From Flavobacterium pectinovorum (GTDB taxonomy: Bacteria > Bacteroidota > Bacteroidia > Flavobacteriales > Flavobacteriaceae): a stretch of 64,000 bases of DNA. Made by a program: the position numbers and the translations under genes. Location: NCBI RefSeq assembly GCF_900142715.1, contig NZ_FRBX01000002.1, positions 496,001-560,000 on the forward strand, written 5' to 3'. The notes beneath the pieces are model-generated. The model was not told the origin of the DNA. It worked only from the letters and a program-made list of their open reading frames with translations, and did not search any database. Shown one piece after another: positions 27,792 through 36,075 of this stretch; the first letter of the stretch is position 1; each line of letters begins with the position of its first letter.

Positions 27792-28812
27792 AGCTAAAAT
27801 ACTTTTAATTTATACCGGCGGAACCATCGGTATGAGCAAAGATTTTGCAACTGGTGCACTCAAAGCGTTTAACTTTGATAAACTATTGCAGAACATTCCT
27901 GAAATTGAACAATTAGATTGCGAAATTGAAACAGTTTCATTCGAACACCCAATAGATTCTTCGAACATGAATCCTGAAATGTGGACGAAAATTGCTGAAA
28001 TCATCGAAGAGAATTATAATTCGTATGATGGATTCATAGTATTGCATGGTTCAGATACAATGTCATATTCGGCATCTGCATTGAGTTTTATGCTGGAGAA
28101 TTTGGCAAAACCGGTTGTGTTTACGGGTTCTCAATTGCCAATTGGTGATTTGCGTACCGATGCAAAAGAAAACCTGATAACGGCAATTCAAATTGCTTCT
28201 CTTCAGGAAAACGGAGAACCGGTTATCAAAGAAGTTTGCTTGTATTTTGAATATAAATTGTACCGCGGAAACCGAACTTCAAAAGTAAATGCAGAACATT
28301 TTAGAGCTTTTACAGCACCGAATTATCCTGAATTGGTAGAATCCGGAGTTCATCTTAAATTAAACTCACATTTATTTCTTCCTGTAAAAAAAGATGCCAA
28401 ACTAATTGTCCATAAAAAATTAGACAATCATGTTGCTATAATAAAAATGTTTCCGGGAATGAGCGAAGTTGTTTTGTCTTCAATTCTTGAAATTAAGGAT
28501 TTAAAAGGAATTGTTTTAGAAACTTATGGCTCAGGAAATGCTCCAACCGAAGATTGGTTTTTAAATTTAATCCAGAAAGCCATTCAATCCGGTCTTCATA
28601 TTGTAAATGTTACACAATGCTCCGGCGGAAGTGTAAATATGGGACAATACGAAACAAGCACAAAACTAAAATCTCTGGGCGTTATTTCAGGAAAAGATAT
28701 TACTACAGAAGCCGCAATTACAAAATTGATGTATTTGTTGGGTCATAATATTCCGCCAGCTGAATTTAAAGATGTTTTTGAAACGGCGTTGCGTGGGGAA
28801 ATTTCGTTGTAA
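27781..28812 (+). CDS. Type I L-asparaginase
   Basis: This 343-residue cytoplasmic asparaginase hydrolyses L-asparagine to aspartate and ammonia. The first catalytic Thr motif is LIYTGGTIGMSKD (about residues 9-21), and the second Thr-Asp pair is in VLHGSDTMSYSASAL (about residues 88-102). TGSQLPIGDLRTDAKEN is also typical. No signal peptide is present, which distinguishes it from the periplasmic type II enzymes. It overlaps the upstream acyltransferase gene by 11 bp. Confidence 0.95.
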   Translation: MSSKAKILLIYTGGTIGMSKDFATGALKAFNFDKLLQNIPEIEQLDCEIETVSFEHPIDSSNMNPEMWTKIAEIIEENYNSYDGFIVLHGSDTMSYSASALSFMLENLAKPVVFTGSQLPIGDLRTDAKENLITAIQIASLQENGEPVIKEVCLYFEYKLYRGNRTSKVNAEHFRAFTAPNYPELVESGVHLKLNSHLFLPVKKDAKLIVHKKLDNHVAIIKMFPGMSEVVLSSILEIKDLKGIVLETYGSGNAPTEDWFLNLIQKAIQSGLHIVNVTQCSGGSVNMGQYETSTKLKSLGVISGKDITTEAAITKLMYLLGHNIPPAEFKDVFETALRGEISL

Positions 28813-28879
28813 AATTATTTCACCATATAATTGATATAAGTTCATTTTAGAAGAAGTTTAAAAAATGAATTTGATTTCG

Positions 28880-28982
28880 TTTGTCACATCGAGCGGAGTC
28901 GAGATGCCGCAAGTAGCTCCGTTCCTAATGTACCAGTCTTTGTCGAGTTTCTTGTGGAGATTTCTCGTTCCTCAAAATGACA
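28880..28982. repeat. Dispersed intergenic repeat bounded by TTGTCA/TGACAA
   Basis: The segment starts TTGTCACATCGAGCGGAGTCG and ends GAGATTTCTCGTTCCTCAAAATGACAA, with inverted terminal hexamers. Sequences of this type (stating GAGCGGAGTCGAG and GAGATTTCTC) are recurrent intergenic repeats in Bacteroidota. It holds no gene. Confidence 0.65.
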
Positions 28983-28998
28983 AGATTGTAGATAGACG

Positions 28999-29035
28999 AT
29001 TGGAATTTGGAATTTAAAAAAATTGGAATTTTTAA
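28999..29035. repeat. TTGGAATTT intergenic repeat
   Basis: GATTGGAATTTGGAATTTAA followed by a second TTGGAATTT touches the stop codon of the MFS gene. It is nearly identical to the copies at 13090 and 55662. Confidence 0.6.
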
Positions 29036-30264
29036 TCTTTATACTGAACCGGACAAGTTTCCAACTCTTCTTCAGTACTCTGTTTTTTATAATACACATA
29101 AACAATTACCGAAATAATACAGATAATTCCCTGAATGGCAACTGTATTTCTGGTTCCGATGATGTGTGAAACGTAACCAATTATCAAGCTTCCCACAGGA
29201 ATCATTCCCTGATAGGCCATTAAATAATAACTAATACTTCTGGATCGCATATTAACAGCACTTTGCGTTTGAATGTAAATGTTTATAGATGAGGTTTGTG
29301 CCATCATCCCTACACCGCTCAAAGCCATGCAAATAAGCGCCACAGTTAAACTATTTGAATAGGCTAGTATAATGATGCTAAAACCTAATAATAAGCTCGC
29401 AGCAATCATTATTTTGCCCATAATATCAGATCTTTTAAGATTTGCCAGATAAATGGCAGATAAAATAGAACCAATTCCGGCTGCGCTTTCAAACCAGCTG
29501 AAGGTTTGGGCGTTTCCGCTAAAAATATCTTTTGCAAAAACAGGCATTAAAGTATTGAATGAAATGACAAATAAACTACTGCACATAAGCATCAAAAGCA
29601 TTTTTGCCATTTCTGCTTCTTTTTTTACATAATCAAAACCTTCGATAAAATCTTCCAGCATTTTAAATTTATCTGTTGCTTTTATATGTGGAGTTATTTT
29701 CATCATTAATAACGAAATCAAAACGGGAATGTAGCTAAGGAAATTTCCAATAAAACAAATGTCTTCGCCATATTGATGTAAAATAATTCCGGCGAGAGCC
29801 GGACCTGCAATTCGGGCAAAATTATTCAAAGTAGAATTTAGGGCAACCGCGTTTGGTAAATCTTCTTTATTGTCTACAATATCAATCATCATCGTTTGTC
29901 TGCAGGTCATATCAAAAGAGTTTATAATTCCCTGAAAAAGACTTAATGCTAAAATAAAATTGATATTGTATATTTTTAAGTAAATCAATAAAGCCAAAGC
30001 CCCAGCCTGAAGCATTGCGAGAGACTGCAATAAAATCATGGCTTTGTGTCTGTCGTAACGTCCAATAATACTTCCTGCCAATGGTGCCAAAAATAAAGAT
30101 GGAATCATGCTTAAAAAGGTCGTTAATCCTAATAAGAAAACTGAACCTGTAACACTGTACACCATCCAGCTTACAGCTGTTTTCTGTAACCACGTTCCAA
30201 CAACAGAAACAGATTGCCCGTAAAAGAATAACTTGAAGTTTTTTGATCTTAACGCTTTAAACAT
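29032..30264 (-). CDS. MFS transporter (DHA3-like drug/siderophore exporter family)
   Basis: This 410-residue protein has twelve predicted hydrophobic helices. The N-terminal FFYGQSVSVVGTWLQKTAVSWMVYSVTGS and the loop-2 motif LAGSIIGRYDRHKAM are typical of the EntS/DHA3 branch of the major facilitator superfamily. It is a proton-coupled exporter; the substrate is unknown. It is divergent from a LysR regulator 90 bp away, the usual layout for regulator-controlled exporters. Confidence 0.9.
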   Translation of the reverse strand: MFKALRSKNFKLFFYGQSVSVVGTWLQKTAVSWMVYSVTGSVFLLGLTTFLSMIPSLFLAPLAGSIIGRYDRHKAMILLQSLAMLQAGALALLIYLKIYNINFILALSLFQGIINSFDMTCRQTMMIDIVDNKEDLPNAVALNSTLNNFARIAGPALAGIILHQYGEDICFIGNFLSYIPVLISLLMMKITPHIKATDKFKMLEDFIEGFDYVKKEAEMAKMLLMLMCSSLFVISFNTLMPVFAKDIFSGNAQTFSWFESAAGIGSILSAIYLANLKRSDIMGKIMIAASLLLGFSIIILAYSNSLTVALICMALSGVGMMAQTSSINIYIQTQSAVNMRSRSISYYLMAYQGMIPVGSLIIGYVSHIIGTRNTVAIQGIICIISVIVYVYYKKQSTEEELETCPVQYKD

Positions 30265-30332
30265 AACCTTAAATATTTTTTACAAAGTTCGGGATTATGA
30301 TTTCATTAGAAAAATTAATAATTTTACTGATA

Positions 30333-30350
30333 ATAAGTATTTAAACTTAT
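30333..30350. promoter_or_regulatory. LysR-type operator candidate between MFS and lysR genes
   Basis: ATAAGT-ATTTAA-ACTTAT is a perfect 6-bp inverted repeat with the T-N11-A flavour of LysR sites. It ends 4 bp before the lysR ATG and lies in the divergent promoter region, so it could mediate autorepression and activation of the exporter. Confidence 0.6.
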
Positions 30351-30354
30351 CGAT

Positions 30355-31230
30355 ATGGAGATTTATCAATTAGAATATTTTATTAAAACAGCCGAAGTTC
30401 TTCATTTTACAAAAGCTGCCGAATTGTGTTTTGTAACGCAATCCGGTTTGTCTCAACAAATAAAAAAACTCGAAGAAGAGTTGGGAATGCCTTTGTTTGT
30501 GAGAATTGGAAAGAAAGTTCAGCTTACGGAAGCAGGTTCTGTTTTCCTGGTTCATGCCAAACAAATTATAGAAAATGTGCAAAGCGGTAAACAGGCAATT
30601 GACGATTTGAACCAAATGATTGGCGGCGAATTACGAATTGGCGTAACCTATATTTTCGGACTTTTAGTTTTGCCGGTTGTAAATTTGTTTGCTAAAACAT
30701 ATCCGCATTTAAAAATTGTTGTTGAATATGGCACAACGGAACCTTTGGAACAAAAACTATTAAACAACGAATTAGATTTGGTTTTGGTAATTTCTTCTAA
30801 TGAAATTGAACTTCCTTTTCAAAAAGAGCCGTTGTTTAGGTCAAAATTGGTTTTGGCTGTTTCAAAAGCACATCCATTAGCCGTTTTAGATAAAATAACC
30901 TTTAAAAAAATAGAAGATCTCCCACTTATTTTACCCGTAAAAGGATTTAATTCAAGAGAGTTTTTGGATGAATTGTTTTTAAAAAACAATATGAAACCAA
31001 AAGTCTCGATAGAATTAAACGCAGTTCATGCTTTATTACGTTTGGTAGGTGATAGTGATTATTGGGCTACCATTGTGACAGAGAAAGCTTTACAAGGCTG
31101 GAATAATATAAAGGCAATTAACATTACAGGAGTTACAACGCAAAGAGATTCGTTTATGTTAACGATTGAAGGTGCGTATCAAAAGAAAGCCGTAAAACTG
31201 TTTATGGAAGAATTTAGAAAAAGCATGTAA
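30355..31230 (+). CDS. LysR family transcriptional regulator
   Basis: This 291-residue protein has the canonical N-terminal winged helix (MEIYQLEYFIKTAEVLHFTKAAELCFVTQSGLSQQIKKLEEEL) and a C-terminal periplasmic-binding-like effector domain (GELRIGVTYIFGLLVLPVV). It is most like the CynR/OxyR-type branch by eye. It is divergent from the MFS exporter and is the obvious candidate regulator of it. The inducer is unknown. Confidence 0.93.
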   Translation: MEIYQLEYFIKTAEVLHFTKAAELCFVTQSGLSQQIKKLEEELGMPLFVRIGKKVQLTEAGSVFLVHAKQIIENVQSGKQAIDDLNQMIGGELRIGVTYIFGLLVLPVVNLFAKTYPHLKIVVEYGTTEPLEQKLLNNELDLVLVISSNEIELPFQKEPLFRSKLVLAVSKAHPLAVLDKITFKKIEDLPLILPVKGFNSREFLDELFLKNNMKPKVSIELNAVHALLRLVGDSDYWATIVTEKALQGWNNIKAINITGVTTQRDSFMLTIEGAYQKKAVKLFMEEFRKSM

Positions 31231-31289
31231 GTAATCTTTGATTTTGTTTTTCTAACTCAGTTTTTTTTGTGTTCTTTGCAAACCAAAAT

Positions 31290-31376
31290 AGAGAGGTGTC
31301 CGAGTGGTTTAAGGAGCTAGCCTGGAAAGCTAGTATATGGGTAACTGTATCGAGGGTTCGAATCCCTTCCTCTCTG
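31290..31376 (+). tRNA. tRNA-Ser (GGA anticodon)
   Basis: The 87-nt cloverleaf has acceptor AGAGAGG/CCTCTCT, an anticodon stem CTAGC/GCTAG with loop CTGGAAA (anticodon GGA at 31324-31326), a long variable arm and a T arm GAGGG-TTCGAAT-CCCTT. The discriminator is G and the CCA is not encoded. The long variable arm is diagnostic of tRNA-Ser. The first acceptor pair is A-T rather than G-C. Confidence 0.97.
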
Positions 31377-31391
31377 CGAAAATGATTTTAT

Positions 31392-31431
31392 AAAAAACCC
31401 TTGTGAATAACTTCGCAAGGGTTTTGTTTTT
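31392..31431. terminator. Terminator downstream of tRNA-Ser
   Basis: AAAACCCTTG (31394-31403) and CAAGGGTTTT (31416-31425) form a perfect 10-bp stem followed by T-rich sequence. It can also end the convergent GNAT gene on the minus strand. Confidence 0.85.
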
Positions 31432-31447
31432 TAGATAAGATTAAAAT

Positions 31448-31954
31448 CTAAAGCTTAATCTCAAACAAACTAAAAGAACCTTCTTTGTAATGTTCAGGTA
31501 ATTCGTTTGTCCATTCGATGGTACTTATGCCTTTGTAGTCAAAACCACAACTCATATAGTATTTGTTTATTCTTTCGTTTCCGCTATGTGTGTCGAGTCT
31601 GATGTATGATTTGTTATTTTCTTTCGCATACGTTTTTGCCCATTCAACGATTTTTTTAACATACGATTGTCCTCTGAATTTTGGATTTGTTGCAATACGA
31701 TGAAGATAAATTGCAGGATCTAAACTGGCTTTTTTCCAGATTATTAAATCATTAAAAGTAATAACAAATGTGCAGGCTATTTCGTTTCCTTCTTTGATGA
31801 TAAAATGTCGATTTTCGGCTATTTCTTTTTCTATTAGTGCTCTTTCAAAACCTCTCCAACTTTTATTGTTAACTGTTTTTTGATAAGATGTTGCTGCATT
31901 ATAGACATCAAAAACAGCATCGATATCTTCATTTTTAGTTTTAAAAAATTCCAT
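31448..31954 (-). CDS. GNAT family N-acetyltransferase
   Basis: This 168-residue protein has the acetyl-CoA-binding motif A (LHRIATNPKFRGQSYVKKIVEWAKTYA, about residues 83-109) and the GNAT motif B region (YIRLDTHSGNERINKYYMSCGF). It would transfer an acetyl group to an amine on a small molecule or protein. It is transcribed alone toward the tRNA terminator. The substrate is unknown. Confidence 0.9.
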   Translation of the reverse strand: MEFFKTKNEDIDAVFDVYNAATSYQKTVNNKSWRGFERALIEKEIAENRHFIIKEGNEIACTFVITFNDLIIWKKASLDPAIYLHRIATNPKFRGQSYVKKIVEWAKTYAKENNKSYIRLDTHSGNERINKYYMSCGFDYKGISTIEWTNELPEHYKEGSFSLFEIKL

Positions 31955-32033
31955 TGCTTGGGTGTATTCTGTAGATTTATGTATTCTGTAAAGATAAATC
32001 TTCGGGTATTGAAAGTTCTATAAATTATTAGTT

Positions 32034-32993
32034 TTAACTTTTTTTATCAGTTTTTAACCACACCACATTTTGCTGAGATTCGTGATTCTGCCCAATAATA
32101 TCCCGATATAATTCTGGTCTCCTAGCTTTTATGTAACGATTTCCTCCAGCCTGACTTAGTTTTTCGGGAGTAATTATTGCTGTAGCAAAAGAGTTGTCAA
32201 AAGTTCTGCATTCGGCTAAAATATCTCCAAATGGATCAATAATCATCGAACAGCCATTTTTTAATTGATCGTCGTCCATACCAATTGGATTCGAGAATAC
32301 GGCATAAATAGCATTATCATAAGCTCTTGCGGGCAACCATTTCATTAACCAATCCCGACCTTTCATTCCATCAAATTCTAATCGTAAAGAAGTTGGATCA
32401 GCTTCACGGTTTTCCCAAAGTTGAGGTGCAACAAAACCAGCTCCCGGTCGGGTAGAAGGTGTACACATTGTTACGTGTGGCATAAAAATAATATCGGCAC
32501 CTAAAAGTTTTGTTGCACGAACATTTTCTATAATATTATTGTCGTAACAAATTAAAATGCCGCATTTCCAGCCCTTAATTTCAAAAATACAGTAATTATC
32601 TCCTGGGGTGAGATATGGATTTATAAACGGATGTAATTTTCTATATTTTGCGACTAATCCATTTTTGTCAACACAAACATAAGCTTTGAATAGATTATCA
32701 TTTTTATCTTTTTCAAAAAGGCCTGCTAATATTATGATGTCATTATTTTTTGCAATCTCAGTGAGTTTTAAAATACTTTCCCCATTCGGAATAATTTCCG
32801 CCAAATTCAGCATTTGTTCTTTCGATAAGTGCCTTGCAAAGGTATATCCGGTGATTGAACATTCATGAAACGAAATTACATCACAACCTTCATTGGCTGC
32901 TTTTTTTGAAAGTTGTTCGATTACAGATAAATTATAGTTTTTGTCGCCACTTTTATTCTCAAACTGAGCGGTGGCTATTTTTACATTTTTCAT
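32034..32993 (-). CDS. Carbon-nitrogen hydrolase (nitrilase superfamily amidase)
   Basis: This 319-residue protein has the complete Glu-Lys-Cys triad of the nitrilase superfamily: SFHECSITGY (Glu about 44), AKYRKLHPF (Lys about 119) and GILICYDNN (Cys about 149). It hydrolyses a C-N bond in an amide or nitrile. The length suits aliphatic amidase/N-carbamoyl hydrolase branches. It follows an AraC regulator on the same strand (70 bp), which suggests control of or by this enzyme's substrate. Confidence 0.9.
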   Translation of the reverse strand: MKNVKIATAQFENKSGDKNYNLSVIEQLSKKAANEGCDVISFHECSITGYTFARHLSKEQMLNLAEIIPNGESILKLTEIAKNNDIIILAGLFEKDKNDNLFKAYVCVDKNGLVAKYRKLHPFINPYLTPGDNYCIFEIKGWKCGILICYDNNIIENVRATKLLGADIIFMPHVTMCTPSTRPGAGFVAPQLWENREADPTSLRLEFDGMKGRDWLMKWLPARAYDNAIYAVFSNPIGMDDDQLKNGCSMIIDPFGDILAECRTFDNSFATAIITPEKLSQAGGNRYIKARRPELYRDIIGQNHESQQNVVWLKTDKKS

Positions 32994-33063
32994 ACATTCT
33001 GCTATTTATTTTGGGTCAAAAATAGCATTAGCAATATTTTATAAATTGTATAAAACCGACATT

Positions 33064-33888
33064 TTAAAATGTTGAAACAGGAAATGTTTTGATAAGATTG
33101 TTGGCTAGCTTTCTACTATTAAATAAATACTCTCGGGGTGATATTCCGGTATGTTTTCTAAAATCTTTTATTAAATGCGATTGATCTGAAAATCCGGCAT
33201 CGTAGCAAATTGCCGTTAGGTTTGTAGCGTCAGATCTATTTTTTAATAATTTTAGAAAATGATGTAGTCTTATAACGTTCCCAAATTTCTTCGGATTTAA
33301 TCCAATGCATTCTTTGAATTTTCTTTCCAGATGTCTTTCGGTGTAACCAGTATATTCAATTAATTGCTTTACAGAGAAATCGCCCTTGTTTGTAAGGATA
33401 AAATCTAAGGAATTATTTATTATGGACTGATTTGAAATCGATTTTGCAGCAATCAATGATCTAAAAAAAAGATTTAAAAGTTCAACACGTGCTTGATTAT
33501 TTTGCTGGGATAATTTTTCCTGAAGTGCAGCAACTTTTTGGTCAAAAACTTCTTCAACAGGAATAATAGAATCCTGAAATTCAGTGGCAGGAATTCCTAG
33601 TAATTGGTAAATTCCATTAGGCTGGAAAACGACAATGATTAAGGATGTTTCATTTTCAGAATAAATATCTTTAAAACCATGAAGTTGTCCGTATAAAAAA
33701 GAAGTTGGTAAATATTTTTTTACTTCATCATTACTGATTTCCGATATAAGTTTACTTTTTAAAGAAAATACCACACCGGTATTCCCATCAGAAAATAGTC
33801 TAAGTTTTTGAATAGCAGTTTCTTTATTGTCTAAAAATAAATAATGCTTAATATAAGATGTTAATTCTTTTGATGGTGAAACTTGCAT
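33064..33888 (-). CDS. AraC family transcriptional regulator
   Basis: This 274-residue protein has an N-terminal DUF6597-like sensor region (SPSKELTSYIKHYLFLDN) and a C-terminal AraC double helix-turn-helix (FSVKQLIEYTGYTERHLERKFKECIGLNPKKF ... AGFSDQSHLIKDFRKHTGISPREYLF). It probably activates the nitrilase-type gene just downstream. The effector is unknown. Confidence 0.9.
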   Translation of the reverse strand: MQVSPSKELTSYIKHYLFLDNKETAIQKLRLFSDGNTGVVFSLKSKLISEISNDEVKKYLPTSFLYGQLHGFKDIYSENETSLIIVVFQPNGIYQLLGIPATEFQDSIIPVEEVFDQKVAALQEKLSQQNNQARVELLNLFFRSLIAAKSISNQSIINNSLDFILTNKGDFSVKQLIEYTGYTERHLERKFKECIGLNPKKFGNVIRLHHFLKLLKNRSDATNLTAICYDAGFSDQSHLIKDFRKHTGISPREYLFNSRKLANNLIKTFPVSTF

Positions 33889-34035
33889 CGCTTAATTGCT
33901 GATTGTTTTTTGGGTTGGATCATGCAGAATATGCTTTCGACAAAATTAAATAATTTTTCTCACGCTTTATATTTTTTTTAAAAAAGCAAGTTAAATCTTA
34001 TAATTTATTCTTATTAATTTTTCCAGAAAATATTA

Positions 34036-34043
34036 TATATTTG
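34036..34043 (+). promoter_or_regulatory. -7 element of the polyamine-like operon
   Basis: TATATTTG is a perfect TAnnTTTG element 18 bp upstream of the ATG at 34062. No convincing -33 TTG was found at the usual distance. Confidence 0.6.
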
Positions 34044-34061
34044 GCTCCATAAATAATTTTG

Positions 34062-34424
34062 ATGGATCTTCCTCCTTACTCACCGGGTTTGCATAAACTG
34101 GTTACTTTACATGTCGATGATACCCAAAAACTAACCAATAGTAAGGGTTTTGTTGCTATTACAGATTCAATTTTAGAAAAATTTAATTTAGAAAAAGTAG
34201 GCGTTATTGTTCATGATTTTGATAATGACAGTTTCACTATTTCATTTTGTTTAAAGGAATCTCATATTTGTATACATACCTGGCCAGAATATAATCAGCT
34301 TACATTAGATGTTTATTTGTGTAATTACCAACAGGATAATTCTCAAAAAGTAAGACAAATTATGGCAGAATATATCACTTATTTTGAAGGAGCAATTATT
34401 AAGGATTTTGAAATTAACCGATAA
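34062..34424 (+). CDS. speH: S-adenosylmethionine decarboxylase proenzyme
   Basis: This 120-residue prokaryotic class 1B AdoMetDC has the self-cleavage motif LKESHICIHTWPE (pyruvoyl-forming Ser 67, His 72) and the proton-donor Cys in DVYLC (Cys 87). The 5- and 20-residue spacings match the characterised Thermotoga enzyme (Ser63, His68, Cys83). It makes decarboxylated AdoMet, the aminopropyl donor, for the aminopropyltransferase encoded at 36068. I start at ATG 34062; a TTG lies one codon upstream. It is the first gene of a seven-gene operon. Confidence 0.93.
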   Translation: MDLPPYSPGLHKLVTLHVDDTQKLTNSKGFVAITDSILEKFNLEKVGVIVHDFDNDSFTISFCLKESHICIHTWPEYNQLTLDVYLCNYQQDNSQKVRQIMAEYITYFEGAIIKDFEINR

Positions 34425-34430
34425 GAAAAT

Positions 34431-35663
34431 ATGAAAATTCCTTGTTATGGATGTGATACTGTAACCGAATTAGAGGTTGGCTTTGAGGTGATAAATTTTG
34501 TTTGTCCCAATTGCCAGAGTTTATATGCTGTTGATAGTGAAGGTAAGTTTCGCAGAAAATCTCAATATAAAAACACACTAAACGATTATACACTGCAAAT
34601 TGGTGATAAGGGTTTCCTAAAAGGAAGCGATTATACCGTTACAGGAATATTGGACAAAAACATTTACCCTAATTATCGCTGGACTGAATATATACTACAA
34701 AATAGCGAGAAAGAATTTCTATACCTTTCTGAATCAAAAGGACATTGGATTTTGCTGACGGAGATGGAAGAAACTTTTGGGGTAAGAACGCATCCTTTGA
34801 TCTTAGAACACAATAATGAAGATTATAATATTTATGAGTATTCTGATACGGAAATTGTAAATGCTCAGGGATTTTTTGATTTTGCATTACCCAACAATAC
34901 TTTAATTCACCTTGTTGAATATATTAGGCCGCCCTATATGATTTCTGTTGAAAGAATGAATGGCGTTGAAACAGCTTTTTATGGTGAATACATTAAAAAA
35001 GATAAAATTAAAAAGGCATTTTCAAGAAGTTTTATGCCTTATCAAAGTGGTGTAAATATTATTGAACCGTTTCAGTTTGATATTAGAAATACGGCTATTA
35101 TTTTCTGCATTTTTGCTCTGATAATTATTACGGCAAACTGGTTTATTTATAAAGATCAGGCAGAACAAAATGTGTTTTATAAAGAAATAACGTTTAGTGA
35201 TATTGATAATAAAGAAATTACAAGCAGTTCTTTTACTTTAAATGGTGGTTCTGCGCCGTTAACGATTCATGTATCTACAGAAGTGGATAATTCTTGGGCA
35301 AATGTGAATATTGCTTTAATTAATGAAAATACTAATGATGAAATATATGCAAGTAAGGATATAGAGTATTACCATGGTTATAGTGACGGCGAAAGTTGGA
35401 GTGAAGGAGCCCAATCTGAAGAATTTAATATTTGTGGTGTCAAAGGCGGAAAATACCACCTTTTAATAACGCCCCTTAAAGCCCCTGAAGACCTTAATAA
35501 TAAAGTTATAAAAATAAATGTAGTCTGGAATCAGCCTTCAAATCGAAACGTTTGGATTATTGTTATTTTTATGATTATCGTTTTTTTAGTTATTAGATTT
35601 TTTAAACTTAATTTTGAAAAGACACGCTGGGCAGACAGTAACTATTCTCCTTACTCTGAATAA
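34431..35663 (+). CDS. Zinc-ribbon DUF4178 membrane protein
   Basis: This 410-residue protein begins with a CxxC-CxxC zinc ribbon (CYGC ... CPNC, residues 5-29), followed by a DUF4178 domain (LQIGDKGFLKGSDYTVTGI, YILQNSEKEFLYLSESKGHW). There is a membrane helix around residue 222-238 (IIFCIFALIIITANWFIY), an external beta domain and a second helix near the C-terminus (VWIIVIFMIIVFLVIRFF). DUF4178 proteins recur next to polyamine-type genes, but no activity is known. It starts 6 bp after speH. Confidence 0.85.
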   Translation: MKIPCYGCDTVTELEVGFEVINFVCPNCQSLYAVDSEGKFRRKSQYKNTLNDYTLQIGDKGFLKGSDYTVTGILDKNIYPNYRWTEYILQNSEKEFLYLSESKGHWILLTEMEETFGVRTHPLILEHNNEDYNIYEYSDTEIVNAQGFFDFALPNNTLIHLVEYIRPPYMISVERMNGVETAFYGEYIKKDKIKKAFSRSFMPYQSGVNIIEPFQFDIRNTAIIFCIFALIIITANWFIYKDQAEQNVFYKEITFSDIDNKEITSSSFTLNGGSAPLTIHVSTEVDNSWANVNIALINENTNDEIYASKDIEYYHGYSDGESWSEGAQSEEFNICGVKGGKYHLLITPLKAPEDLNNKVIKINVVWNQPSNRNVWIIVIFMIIVFLVIRFFKLNFEKTRWADSNYSPYSE

Positions 35664-35669
35664 ATTTAT

Positions 35670-35849
35670 ATGAAAAATATCTCTGATTTTCTTTATAATA
35701 ATTTGACGCCAATATTAATTGGATTTTTCTGCTTGGGATGCTATTTGTATTTTGCCTACGCAGGAAACAGAATCTGTGATTGCGAAACAACAGAAAAATA
35801 TAGTTCTGCAGGAAGCCGTACTTCAATAAATCGTTTTTATCATAAATAA
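35670..35849 (+). CDS. 59-residue single-pass membrane peptide
   Basis: A small frame encodes MKNISDFLYNNLTPILIG..., with one hydrophobic helix (TPILIGFFCLGCYLYFAYA) and a Cys-containing tail (RICDCETTEKYSSAG). It starts 6 bp after the DUF4178 gene and ends 10 bp before the DUF350 gene, so the tight spacing in a co-directional operon supports it being real. It has no recognised family. It is easily missed by length cut-offs. Confidence 0.7.
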   Translation: MKNISDFLYNNLTPILIGFFCLGCYLYFAYAGNRICDCETTEKYSSAGSRTSINRFYHK

Positions 35850-35859
35850 CACTTTAAAT

Positions 35860-36075
35860 ATGGAATTAATACACGCACAACCAATCGTTAATTCGATCAT
35901 CTATTCTTTTTTAGGAATAGTGATCTTGCTAATAGGTTATTTCATAATCGAAAAAATTACTCCGGAAAATACCTGGAAAGAAGTAGTTCAAAAAAATAAT
36001 ATAGCTGTTGCAATTGTTCTTGCAGCATTTATCATTGGAATTTCAATGATTATTAGTGCTGCAATTCATGGGTAA
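35860..36075 (+). CDS. DUF350 domain membrane protein
   Basis: This 71-residue protein has two membrane helices (SIIYSFLGIVILLIGYFII and IAVAIVLAAFIIGISMIISAAI) separated by the DUF350 hinge ITPENTWKEVVQKNN. It corresponds to one half of the longer two-repeat DUF350 proteins, so it may work as an oligomer. Its last 8 bp overlap the start of the aminopropyltransferase gene (ATGGGTAA), giving translational coupling. Its function is unknown; in other genomes it accompanies membrane aminopropyltransferases. Confidence 0.88.
   Translation: MELIHAQPIVNSIIYSFLGIVILLIGYFIIEKITPENTWKEVVQKNNIAVAIVLAAFIIGISMIISAAIHG

Noticed and set aside
31334..31350. GGGTAAC in the tRNA-Ser variable arm as an ECF site
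   Set aside because: It is part of the tRNA fold and lacks the TTGATATA partner.
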